Shown piece by piece: positions 34,813 to 43,171 of a DNA stretch of 64,000 nucleotides. Origin of the DNA: Mesorhizobium sp. C432A (GTDB lineage: Bacteria; Pseudomonadota; Alphaproteobacteria; Rhizobiales; Rhizobiaceae). Position numbers and translations under genes: made by a program. The stretch covers positions 2,211,001-2,275,000 of the forward strand of contig NZ_CP100470.1 of the NCBI RefSeq assembly GCF_030323145.1, in the 5' to 3' direction. Each line of letters starts with the position of its first letter. Positions within the stretch are counted from its first letter, which is position 1. The notes under the pieces are model-generated. The model ran no database searches. It had not been told where the DNA came from and was given only the letters and a program-made list of their open reading frames with translations.

Positions 34813-35604
34813 GTGTCCGATCTCTACATCCACCGTCTCGCCGCCCTCATCGACCAGGCTGCGAAAGCCAATGAAGAGGCCTTTGGCCAGGCCGCCAGCC
34901 GCTTTGCCGACTCCCTCGAGGGCGGCGGGCTGGTGCATCTCTATGGCTCCGGCCATTCGGTGCTGCCGGTGCAGGAAGTGTTTCCGCGCTATGGCAGCTA
35001 TGTCGGCTTCAACCCCCTGACCGACCCGCGCGTGATGTGGCACAATGTGCTCGGCGCCGGCGGCGTGCGCGAGCTTTTGTGGCTGGAGCGTACGGAAAAA
35101 TACGCCGAAAAATTCCTCGACCATCAGCCGCTCAACAAGGGCGATTCGATCATCATCTTCGGCCATAGCGGCCGCAACTCGTCGGGCATCGACACCGCGC
35201 TATACGCCAGGAAGCGCGGCATCTTCGTCGTCGCGGTCACCAGCAAGAACAATCTGGACAAACCGGCGACGCATTCGTCCGGCAAGCGGCTGGCCGATGC
35301 CGCCGACCTCGTCATCGACACCTGCTCGCCGATCGAGGACGCCATCGTGCCGGTCGAGGGCTGGAGCCGGCCGGTGTCGGGCTCGTCGACGGTGCTTGCC
35401 ATGATCCTGGCGCATGAGCTGATCGCGCGCACGGCCGAGCAGCTCGCCAAGCGCGGCATCGAACTGCCGGTCTTCGCCTCGCCGACCATTGCCGGCGTGA
35501 CGCTGCACGACACCGACGTCATCTACGGCGTCTACCGCGAGCGCATGCTGGAGGCGCAGCAGAAGCACCTGCCGACCTTCCAGGCAACGATGCGCGGAGA
35601 GTGA
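34813..35604 (+). CDS. SIS-domain sugar isomerase family protein
   Basis: 263 residues from GTG 34813 (AGGAG upstream). Core SIS elements: GGGLVHLYGSGHSVLPVQEV (about 35-55), DSIIIFGHSGRNSSGIDTAL (about 112-131), FVVAVTSKNN. Matches the UPF0309/sugar isomerase-domain family, which acts on phosphosugars. A candidate aminosugar-phosphate isomerase or deaminase step after the ROK kinase. Last gene of the operon. Confidence 0.88.
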   Translation: MSDLYIHRLAALIDQAAKANEEAFGQAASRFADSLEGGGLVHLYGSGHSVLPVQEVFPRYGSYVGFNPLTDPRVMWHNVLGAGGVRELLWLERTEKYAEKFLDHQPLNKGDSIIIFGHSGRNSSGIDTALYARKRGIFVVAVTSKNNLDKPATHSSGKRLADAADLVIDTCSPIEDAIVPVEGWSRPVSGSSTVLAMILAHELIARTAEQLAKRGIELPVFASPTIAGVTLHDTDVIYGVYRERMLEAQQKHLPTFQATMRGE

Positions 35605-35610
35605 AAAAAG

Positions 35611-35636
35611 GGAGGCCCGGCACATGCCGGGCCTCC
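35611..35636 (-). terminator. bidirectional terminator between SIS gene and rsgA
   Basis: Perfect 12-bp stem GGAGGCCCGGCA with a two-base loop and its complement. A run of A residues lies just before it on the plus strand, giving a T-run after the hairpin on the minus strand. It therefore ends rsgA transcription well and probably also the plus-strand sugar operon. Confidence 0.85.
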
Positions 35637-35664
35637 GAAGTCTCGTTCCTCAATTCCTATCCGC

Positions 35665-36879
35665 TCAACGCCGCTTCGGGCGGCCCGCGGGCGATTTGTT
35701 GCCGCGCGGCCCGCTCTGAACCGGCGTGTTGCCCTGGTTTTCCTCCGACAGCTTGCGCCAGCGGGCAAGGCGCTCGGGGTCGAGCGTACCCGCCTTCAAC
35801 GCAGCCTGCACCGCGCAGCCCGGTTCGTGGACATGGGTGCAGTCGCGGAATTTGCACAGCGGTGCGAGCTCGGTGATTTCGGCAAACAGCGTGTCGATGC
35901 CGGAGGCGACGTCGCTGACATGCAGTGTGCGCATGCCCGGCGTGTCGATTACCCAGCCGCCGCCGGCAATGGCGTGCAGCGATCTGGCTGTGGTGGTGTG
36001 GCGACCCTTGGCATCGTGTTCCCGGATGCCCGCGGTCTGTTGCGGCGATTGCTGCGCCGATCCGGCCAGCGTGTTGACCAGCGTCGATTTGCCGACGCCG
36101 GAGGAGCCGACCAGCGCCACCGTCTGCCCTGCGCCACACCAGGGAGCAAGCGCCGCTGCGGCATCGGCGACGCGCGGGTTCAGCGTCACTACTGGCAAAC
36201 CACGCTGAAGGGCGGCAGCCTGGCTTTGGTATCTCTCGACATCGTCAGCGGTGTCGGCCTTGGTCAGCAGGATCACCGGCGTCGTTCCGGCCTGGTTGGC
36301 CAGCGCCAGATAGCGCTCGAGCCGGGCGATGTTGAAATCGGCATTGCAGGACGTCACGATGAACAGCGTGTCGACATTGGCCGCGGCCAGCTGCGGGATC
36401 CTGCCTCCCTGTGTGCGGCGCTCCAGCACCGTCTTGCGGGTCAGGCGGCGGCGCAGCAGATGCGTATGCGGCTCGACCAGCACCCAGTCGCCGACGGCGT
36501 AGTCGCCGGTGTTGGCATTGGCCGGCAGCGTCAGATCCACTGGCCCTGCCCGGGACAGGCCGGCCAGGCGGTCGCGGTGCACCGAGGCGATGCGCGTCGG
36601 CACGAGGTCTGCCTCATCGGCTTCAAGCTGGTCGCCGAAGAAATCCGTCCAGCCCAGGCTTGCGAGGGAAGCCGTCACGGTTTTGACCACGGCGACGGCG
36701 TCACAGACATCGGAGAGTATCCTTTGGCAAAATGGGCGCGGACCCTCGGGGCGGTTGTTCAAGCCGTGTATGGGCGGCATGGCGGCATTTGGCAAGCCGA
36801 ACCGCGCCGATGGCCGAGCCGTTTCGCGCACCACGTTGGAACGCATCGCGGCGGTGGTTCGCTGAACGTCACCAGACAC
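35665..36879 (-). CDS. rsgA: ribosome small-subunit-dependent GTPase A
   Basis: 404 residues if GTG 36879 is used; conservation seems to begin near residue 68 (TASLASLGWTDFF), so the true start may be internal (for example GTG or ATG between 36780 and 36680). OB-fold, then circularly permuted GTPase order: G4 LLTKADTADD, G1 GSSGVGKSTLVNTLAG, G3 VIDTPGMRTLHV. C-terminal zinc knuckle CKFRDCTHVHEPGCAV. RsgA (YjeQ) helps late 30S ribosome maturation. Lys/Arg-rich tail after the knuckle. Monocistronic with its own terminator. Confidence 0.9.
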   Translation of the reverse strand: MSGDVQRTTAAMRSNVVRETARPSARFGLPNAAMPPIHGLNNRPEGPRPFCQRILSDVCDAVAVVKTVTASLASLGWTDFFGDQLEADEADLVPTRIASVHRDRLAGLSRAGPVDLTLPANANTGDYAVGDWVLVEPHTHLLRRRLTRKTVLERRTQGGRIPQLAAANVDTLFIVTSCNADFNIARLERYLALANQAGTTPVILLTKADTADDVERYQSQAAALQRGLPVVTLNPRVADAAAALAPWCGAGQTVALVGSSGVGKSTLVNTLAGSAQQSPQQTAGIREHDAKGRHTTTARSLHAIAGGGWVIDTPGMRTLHVSDVASGIDTLFAEITELAPLCKFRDCTHVHEPGCAVQAALKAGTLDPERLARWRKLSEENQGNTPVQSGPRGNKSPAGRPKRR

Positions 36880-36947
36880 GGAATCCTATCGTGGCACCTA
36901 TCCGCGTCGCGTGCGTCGAGGGTCGTTCAACATTGAGGAAAAGTCCT

Positions 36948-37165
36948 ATGCGCTTACGCGTCGTTACTCTCAATGTCTGCAACACGGAAGGCGAACCGGA
37001 GCGCCTGGCGGCCATCAACCGGGAGCTGAGGCGGCTCGACCCCGATCTGTCGCTCTCCAGGACGTCGTCCAGACAGCCGATGTGAAATCCCTCGATACGC
37101 TGCCGATGGTCTTGATTTGCATGCCACGCATCAGGCCTCGTCGTCGACCTCGAAGTTGGCAGGGA
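36948..37165 (+). pseudogene. decayed N-terminal fragment of an endonuclease/exonuclease/phosphatase (EEP) protein
   Basis: ATG 36948 with GAGGAAAAG upstream opens RLRVVTLNVCNTEGEPERLA, the classic EEP start (VVTLNVWN...). Reading then has to change frame near 37050 (SVALQDVVQTAD, matching the family's VALQEVV metal-binding Glu region) and again near 37108 (LDLHATHQA). Each piece lies in a different frame and homology stops soon after, so this is a truncated, multiply frameshifted remnant. The remaining 37166-37544 region shows no supportable feature. Confidence 0.7.
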
Positions 37166-37544
37166 CGGCTGAGGATGGCAGGTCGAGAAGCCTGCCAAAA
37201 GGGGGAGGGGGATGGCCGGTACCGCAGGGGGCGGGGGGTTGGGATGGGGTTGCCTGAAGCACCGGCCAAAGCGGGACAAGTCCCACGCCCACAAGCTAGC
37301 AGAGCTTGGATCGGTTCATATGGTGTGATCGCGGAACTGGCGCAAAAGCGCTTTCACATCCCCGCGCAGGCGTCGGCAACGAGCCCGCAACCGGGGGTTT
37401 CCTGTCGGTTGGTGGGTTGCGCAAGCGTCGGTTGAAGGCGCTGCGGGAGGCTGTCGTTTTTAGTGCGGTTCGAGTGCTATGCGCTCAGCGACAGGTGCTC
37501 AAGGCAGGGCAATCGCGTGGCGCCACCACATGCGATTGTCCTGC

Positions 37545-39140
37545 TTACGCCACCGGCAGCGTTCGCCCCGCAATCAGATCCGCAGCCTTCTCCGCAATCA
37601 TGACCACGGCGGCGTTGGTGTTCGACGACACGATGCTTGGCATGACCGAGCTGTCGCAGACACGCAGGCCTTGCAGCCCGCGCACGCGAAGCTCGGGGTC
37701 GACGACGCTGTCGGCATCGCCGCCCATCCGGCAGGTGCCGACTGGGTGATAGGCGCTGCGGCCATGTTCTCGGGCGAAGGCTTCGAGTGCTGAGCGCCCC
37801 TGCATCGCCTTGCCGGGCAGATGCTCGCGGCTGATGTATCTGGCGAAGGCTGGCTGCGACAGGATTTCGCGGCTGATCTCGATGCCGTCGATGGCGCGTT
37901 CGAGATCATAGCGCTCGGCGAACGGGTTGGGGTCGATGATGGGCGCATCGCGCAGGTCCGCGGACTTGAGCGTGACGCTGCCGCGCGAACGCGGGCGCAC
38001 ATGGTAGGAGTTCAGCGTGCAGCCATTGCCGCCGGGAACCGAGCCGATGCCTTCCTCGACGCCGGCGCCGGGCAGGAAATGGAACTGGATGTCCGGCGTC
38101 TTCTCCGCGCGGTCGCCCCACCAGAAGCCGCCGGCCTCGACGATGTTGGAGGCCACCGGCCCCTTGCCGAACAGCGCATATTCAAGACCGGCAACCGCCT
38201 GCCAGCGCTTCTTCTTGTAACGGTCGATGCCATGCGGTCCGTTGAGCTCGGCGACGACATCGACGTCCATGTGATCGTGCAGATTCTGGCCGACGTTTTT
38301 GGAATCGTGGACCACCTCGATGCCGTGATGGCCGAGATGCACGGCCGGGCCGATGCCGGACAGCATCAGCAATTTCGGCGAGCCGATGGCGCCGGCGGCG
38401 ACGATGACTTCGCGCTCGGCGCGGAGCAGTTCGGTGCGGCCATTGACGATGATCTCGACACCGATGGCGCGGCCGTTCTCGACCACGATGCGGCTGACGG
38501 AGGCGTCGGTGCGTAGCGTCAGATTCTTGCGGCCGAGCGCCGGCTTCAGATAGGCGACCGCCGTGCTCGAGCGTTTCCCCCGACGCGTCGTCGTCTGGTA
38601 GAAGCCGGCGCCCGCCTGCTCACCGGCGTTGAAGTCGGCGCGGAAAGGAAGGCCCGCCTGCTGCGCCGCCTTGACGAAGATGCGGGTCAGCGGATGCGGC
38701 GCGCCGCTGGAGACGCCGAGCGGGCCGTCAGTGCCGTGCTGCGCATCGGCAAAAGTGTCGTTGCCCTCGGAGCGGACGAAGTAGGGCAGCACGTCGGCAT
38801 AGCTCCAGCCGGCACAGCCATTCTCAGTCGCCCAGCCGTCATAATCCTCAGGGCAGCCGCGGGTGAACACCTGGGCGTTGATCGAGGAGCCGCCGCCCAG
38901 CACGCGGGCCTGCGGATAGACCATGGTGCGGCCATCGATCTCCTTGCCGGGCGCGGTGTCATAACCCCAGATCAGCGGCCCCGACGTCATCTTGAAGAAG
39001 CCGACCGGCAGATGGATGTAGCGGTCGGTGTCGGGCGGACCGGCCTCGAGCAGCACGACGGACACGTCCGGGTCCTCGCTCAGCCGGGCGGCCAGAATGC
39101 AGCCAGCCGAACCGCCGCCGACAATGATGTAATCCGTCAT
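37545..39140 (-). CDS. GMC family (choline-dehydrogenase-like) FAD oxidoreductase
   Basis: 531 residues from ATG 39140 (GGGAG upstream). FAD-binding GGGSAGCILAARLSEDPDVS near residue 8, VLGGGSSINAQVFTRGCPED near 84 (GMC signature 1), EVIVAAGAIGSPKLLMLSGI near 245 (signature 2), and the catalytic His in RSAYHPVGTCRMGGD near 464. Oxidises an alcohol such as choline or a polyol, electrons passing to FAD. Divergent from the ABC importer at 39446, so the importer may bring in its substrate. Confidence 0.92.
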   Translation of the reverse strand: MTDYIIVGGGSAGCILAARLSEDPDVSVVLLEAGPPDTDRYIHLPVGFFKMTSGPLIWGYDTAPGKEIDGRTMVYPQARVLGGGSSINAQVFTRGCPEDYDGWATENGCAGWSYADVLPYFVRSEGNDTFADAQHGTDGPLGVSSGAPHPLTRIFVKAAQQAGLPFRADFNAGEQAGAGFYQTTTRRGKRSSTAVAYLKPALGRKNLTLRTDASVSRIVVENGRAIGVEIIVNGRTELLRAEREVIVAAGAIGSPKLLMLSGIGPAVHLGHHGIEVVHDSKNVGQNLHDHMDVDVVAELNGPHGIDRYKKKRWQAVAGLEYALFGKGPVASNIVEAGGFWWGDRAEKTPDIQFHFLPGAGVEEGIGSVPGGNGCTLNSYHVRPRSRGSVTLKSADLRDAPIIDPNPFAERYDLERAIDGIEISREILSQPAFARYISREHLPGKAMQGRSALEAFAREHGRSAYHPVGTCRMGGDADSVVDPELRVRGLQGLRVCDSSVMPSIVSSNTNAAVVMIAEKAADLIAGRTLPVA

Positions 39141-39164
39141 TTCCACTCCCGGGTTCTCTTTGTT

Positions 39165-39240
39165 GGAGCATGATCTCCGGACAAAACGGTTTCCCGATTT
39201 GTCCGAGAAAACCGGTTCCCACTTCTAGGGATCATGCTCC
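39165..39240. repeat. rhizobial palindromic repeat (GGAGCATGAT type)
   Basis: A 76-base element bounded by GGAGCATGAT (39165) and ATCATGCTCC (39240), with inner GGTTTCCCGATTTGTCCGAG and AAAACCGGTTCCCACTT segments. This is a familiar intergenic palindrome in Rhizobiales genomes. It sits in the 305-base gap between the GMC gene and the importer; the rest of the gap (39241-39445) has no gene and must hold the importer promoter. Confidence 0.75.
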
Positions 39241-39445
39241 GGCGGGCGATGAAAATCACCGCCCCTTCCTCTTGCGCGCGACGATCTCAAGTCGCTTGTG
39301 CCACGTCAAGAGAAAGGGTATGGTTATCGTGTTGAAGGGTTGTCGTACAAGTGGAGGAGCTTGACGACCCTCACCAGGAGGTCCCGGCCGCGCTCCCCGC
39401 GCAAGATGCCGGGCGGAACAGAATTCAATCGGGAGGATTCGAGGT

Positions 39446-40516
39446 ATGAACGACACGAAGAATTTTGCGGTCAACCGGCGCACGCTGATGATGGGCGCCA
39501 CCGCCGGCGTGGCGGCACTCGCCATGCCGAGCGTGCTGCGCGCGCAGGACAAGCCGACGCTGGTGACGTCGATCCGCTCGCTGTCCAACCCCTATCACGC
39601 GGTGTGGAAGACCGGCGCGGAAGCGTATGCCAAATGGGCCGGGCTGGAACACGTCACGCTGGTTTCGGAAGGCAACAGCGAGAAGGGCATTGCCGACATC
39701 AAGGCGATGCTGGCCAAGACCGGCGGCAACATGGTGCTGAATTCCGATCCCAACGACACGCCCGATGCGCGCCCGATCGTCGAGGCCTGCGCCAAGGCCG
39801 GCGCCTATGTGGTGACGCAGTGGAACAAGCCTGGGGATCTGCACCCGAAGGATTTCAACCCGAACTATGTCTCGCATATCGAGTTCGACGGCATCGACAG
39901 CGGCAAGACCATCGCCGAGATCCTGTTCAAGACCATTGGCGGCAAGGGCGGCATCGTCGCACTCGGCGGCCTGATCTCGACCACGGCGGCGATCGAACGC
40001 AAGAAGGGCCTCGATGCGGCGCTCGCCGCCAACCCGGACATCAAGCTGCTCGACTTCCAGGTCGCCAACTGGAAGTCGACCGAAGCCTTCGACCTGATGG
40101 GCAATCTGCTCACCCGCTTCGGCGACGACATCAAGGGCATCTGGGCCGCCAATGACGATATGGGCTCCGGTGCACTGGAAGCGCTGCGTGCCGAAAATCT
40201 CGCCGGCAAGGTGCCGATCGTCGGCGTCGACGGCATCAAGACGGCGGTCGATGCGGTGCGCACCGGCGAGTTCGCCTGCACCGTCACTTCGGATCCGTTC
40301 TGGCAGGGCGGCATGGGTCTGGCCATCGGCTACAACGCCAAGATCGGCAAGTTCGACCCGACCAAGGAGCCCCCGGAGCACCGCGAGTTCTACGGCAAGG
40401 CGGTGCTGATCTCGCACGACAATGTCGAGGAATATTACAAGACCAATGTCGATGCGAAGCCCGAGATCGACTGGAACGATCTGTGGGGCCGGGTCACCGG
40501 AGCAATCCGCACCTGA
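39446..40516 (+). CDS. periplasmic sugar-binding protein of second ribose-type importer
   Basis: 356 residues. The N-terminus FAVNRRTLMMGATAGVAALA carries twin arginines followed by a hydrophobic segment, so Tat export is possible; cleavage probably after VLRAQ. PBP type 1 fold: TLVTSIRSLSNPYHAVWKTG, GNSEKGIADIKAMLAKTGGN, KGIWAANDDMGSGALEALRA and VPIVGVDGIKTAVDAV. GGGAGGATT upstream of the start. Heads the importer operon running to 44140. Confidence 0.92.
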   Translation: MNDTKNFAVNRRTLMMGATAGVAALAMPSVLRAQDKPTLVTSIRSLSNPYHAVWKTGAEAYAKWAGLEHVTLVSEGNSEKGIADIKAMLAKTGGNMVLNSDPNDTPDARPIVEACAKAGAYVVTQWNKPGDLHPKDFNPNYVSHIEFDGIDSGKTIAEILFKTIGGKGGIVALGGLISTTAAIERKKGLDAALAANPDIKLLDFQVANWKSTEAFDLMGNLLTRFGDDIKGIWAANDDMGSGALEALRAENLAGKVPIVGVDGIKTAVDAVRTGEFACTVTSDPFWQGGMGLAIGYNAKIGKFDPTKEPPEHREFYGKAVLISHDNVEEYYKTNVDAKPEIDWNDLWGRVTGAIRT

Positions 40517-40561
40517 TCCATCGGAGTGGGCTGCAACTCCCTGGCGGCCCGCTTCCTCCCG

Positions 40562-40593
40562 CAGCCGTCGCGATCCCCTTGTCGCGACGGCTG
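40562..40593 (+). terminator. intercistronic stem-loop after binding-protein gene
   Basis: Perfect 12-bp stem CAGCCGTCGCGA with an eight-base loop and its complement, in the 159-base gap between the binding protein and first permease. No T-run. Likely an attenuator or mRNA-stability hairpin, the third binding-protein gene in this window followed by such a structure. Confidence 0.75.
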
Positions 40594-40675
40594 TCACCAG
40601 CAGACGGGAAGCGGTTTCTTGACAATCCATACAGAACCCCTGAAGTCCGTTTCGGACATCGAGCGGACGACGCCC

Positions 40676-41659
40676 ATGACACCGTTCCCCGGCCGCATCG
40701 CGACATTCCTGGGCGGCAGGCGCTGGCGCAGCCTGGCGCCGCTGGCGGTGCTGATTGTACTCTGCGTACTCATCGCCATTGCCAACCCCAATTTCATCGA
40801 GCTGCGCAATCTGGTGCGGCTTGCGAATTCCGCCGCCGTGCCGCTGACGCTGGCGATGGGGCTGACCTTCATCATCCTGATGGGCAGCATCGACCTCGCA
40901 GTCGAAGGCACGCTTTCGGTGGCGGCGATGGTGCTTGTGCTGCTCGCCGCCAATGACGGCAACGGCAACGACTATGGCTGGTGGGCGGTGCTCGCTGCCA
41001 TCGCCGCCGGCACCGCCATGGGCTTCGTCAGCGGTCTCATCCAGACCATGCTGCGCATCCCGTCCTTCATGGGCACGCTCGGCATGTGGTTCATCGGCCT
41101 CGGCCTGTCGGTCTATATGCTGGGCGGCACGGCCATCAAGCTGAACGACGCCTCGATCCGCGACCTGGCCTTGCACCGTTTCCTCGGCCTGCCGGTGGCG
41201 GTCTGGGTCGCGTTCGGCGCCTTCCTGCTCGCCACTGTCATCCAGTATCACACCAAGCTCGGCCGCCACATATTGGCGATCGGCGGTGATGAGGATGTCG
41301 CCAAGCTCTCCGGCGTCAATGTCGTGCGCGTGCGCATCACCGCTTTTGCGCTGGCCGGGTTCTTCTTCGGCATTGCCGGCGTGCTGGCCGCGGCACAGCT
41401 CGGCCAGTCGCACGCCGTCATCGGCGACGGCAGGCTGTTTGCAGCGGTCACCGCAGTGGTCGTCGGCGGCACCGCTTTGACCGGCGGCGAGGGCGGCGTC
41501 GTCAACACGCTGATCGGTGTGCTGATCGTCACCGTGCTTGCCAATGGCATGATCCTGCTCGGCATCTCGCCCTACATCCAGCAGACGGTGCAGGGTCTGA
41601 TGATCATCGCCGCGGTGGCGCTGTCGCTCGACCGTGTCCGCCTGAAAATCGTCAAGTGA
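40676..41659 (+). CDS. ribose-type sugar ABC permease
   Basis: 327 residues from ATG 40676. RbsC family signature ILMGSIDLAVEGTLSVAAMV near 65, with Ser-Ile-Asp in place of Gly-Ile-Asp. Later conserved GRLFAAVTAVVVGGTALTGG near 250. About ten membrane segments. Its TGA overlaps the GTG of the ATPase gene (GTGA). Confidence 0.92.
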   Translation: MTPFPGRIATFLGGRRWRSLAPLAVLIVLCVLIAIANPNFIELRNLVRLANSAAVPLTLAMGLTFIILMGSIDLAVEGTLSVAAMVLVLLAANDGNGNDYGWWAVLAAIAAGTAMGFVSGLIQTMLRIPSFMGTLGMWFIGLGLSVYMLGGTAIKLNDASIRDLALHRFLGLPVAVWVAFGAFLLATVIQYHTKLGRHILAIGGDEDVAKLSGVNVVRVRITAFALAGFFFGIAGVLAAAQLGQSHAVIGDGRLFAAVTAVVVGGTALTGGEGGVVNTLIGVLIVTVLANGMILLGISPYIQQTVQGLMIIAAVALSLDRVRLKIVK

Positions 41660-43167
41660 ACGCCATGCTGCAGGCGTCCAGCATCATCAAGAATTTCCCC
41701 GGCGTCCAGGCGCTGCGCGACGTCTCAATCGAGGTGCGGCCCAATGAAGTTGTCGGGCTGATCGGCGAGAACGGCGCCGGCAAGTCGACGCTGATGCGGG
41801 TGCTGGCCGGCGGCTACCGGCCGGATAGCGGCTCGCTGACGCTGGATGGCGAACAGCTGCGCATGCGCAACGCCCGTGATGCGGCCAGGCATGGCATCGG
41901 CATGGTGTTCCAGGAGCAGTCGCTGGTGCTGAACCTGACGGTTGCCGAAAACATCTATCTCGGCGAAGAGGACCGCTTCACCCGCTTCGGCCTCGTCAAT
42001 TGGCGCGCCATGAACGCGGCGGCGCGGCGGCAACTGGCCAAGATCGGCATCGACATCGACGTCACCGCGCGCACCTCCGAACTCACCTTCGCCGCACGCC
42101 AGATGGTCGAGCTCGCCAAGGCGCTGACCTTGGAGGAAGTGGTCGAGCGGCAGTTGCTGATCCTGCTCGACGAGCCGACCTCGGTGCTCAACGCCGCCGA
42201 CATCGAGGTGCTGTTCGCGCGGGTGCGGTCGCTCAAATCCCGCGCCAGCTTCGTCTTCGTCTCGCACCGCCTCGAAGAGGTGCTCAATATCTCCGACCGC
42301 GTCTACACGATGAAGGATGGCGCCGTCGTTGCCGAACATCGTGCAGCCGAAGTCACCGCGCCTGAGCTGCACGAGATCATGGTCGGGCGCGGCCTGCAGG
42401 CCGAATATTACCGCGAGGCCCGCCAGCTCGCGCCGCGCGATATCGTGATGGTCGAGGCCAAGGGGCTTGGCGCCAACGGTTTCTATCACGGCGTCGATCT
42501 CTCGATCCGGGCCGGCGAGATTGTCGGCATTGCCGGCGTCGTCGGCTCCGGCCGCGAGGAGGTGACGCGCACCGTTGGCGGCTTCGTCCAGCATGATGCC
42601 GGCGAGATGAAAATCGCCGGCGATGCCGTGCGCTTCTCCTCGCCGGAGCCGGCTGTGCGCAAGGGCATCGGCTATGTCCCGCGCGAGCGCCGGCTCGAAG
42701 GGCTGGTGATGTTCCTGTCGATCGCGGAGAACATTTCGCTGGCCGATCTCTCCAGCGTCATGCGCCATGGCGCCATCGACTATGGCAAGGAGCGCCGGCT
42801 TGCCGCCGACTGGATCAAGCGGCTGCGCATCAAGGCGCCCGGTCCCGATGCCGCCTGCCGCAAGCTCAGCGGCGGCAACCAGCAGAAGGTGGTGCTGGCG
42901 CGCTGGATGACGGCGGGCTCGCGCATCCTGGTGCTCGACCATCCCACACGCGGGCTCGATGTCGGCGCCAAGGAAGAGGTCTACGAATTGGTGCGCGACC
43001 TCTCCGCGCAAGGCGTGGCGATCCTTTTGATTTCCGACACGCTGGAGGAAACGATCGGTCTGTCGCACCAGGTGCTGGTGATGCGCGACGGTGCAATCAC
43101 CGCGCGCTTCGATGCCAGTCCGGGCAACAAGCCGAACCAGGTCGATCTTCTCAGGGCAATGGTGTGA
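41656..43167 (+). CDS. sugar ABC transporter ATP-binding protein (two NBDs)
   Basis: 503 residues from GTG 41656 (ATG 41665 is an alternative). NBD1: Walker A GENGAGKST near 37, Walker B LLILLDEPTSVLN near 167. NBD2: degenerate Walker A (GVVGSGREEV), signature LSGGNQQKV, Walker B LVLDHPTRGLDVG near 425, where His replaces the catalytic Glu. The other double ATPase in the window (17018) also lacks that Glu. Powers the permeases on either side. Confidence 0.9.
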   Translation: MNAMLQASSIIKNFPGVQALRDVSIEVRPNEVVGLIGENGAGKSTLMRVLAGGYRPDSGSLTLDGEQLRMRNARDAARHGIGMVFQEQSLVLNLTVAENIYLGEEDRFTRFGLVNWRAMNAAARRQLAKIGIDIDVTARTSELTFAARQMVELAKALTLEEVVERQLLILLDEPTSVLNAADIEVLFARVRSLKSRASFVFVSHRLEEVLNISDRVYTMKDGAVVAEHRAAEVTAPELHEIMVGRGLQAEYYREARQLAPRDIVMVEAKGLGANGFYHGVDLSIRAGEIVGIAGVVGSGREEVTRTVGGFVQHDAGEMKIAGDAVRFSSPEPAVRKGIGYVPRERRLEGLVMFLSIAENISLADLSSVMRHGAIDYGKERRLAADWIKRLRIKAPGPDAACRKLSGGNQQKVVLARWMTAGSRILVLDHPTRGLDVGAKEEVYELVRDLSAQGVAILLISDTLEETIGLSHQVLVMRDGAITARFDASPGNKPNQVDLLRAMV

Positions 43168-43171
43168 ACCG

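Noticed and set aside
35827..36936. 369-residue plus-strand frame opposite rsgA
   Set aside because: rsgA on the other strand has all GTPase motifs; this frame has none.
39425..41413. 662-residue open frame on the minus strand
   Set aside because: Antisense to a clear binding protein and permease; composition is typical of a shadow frame.
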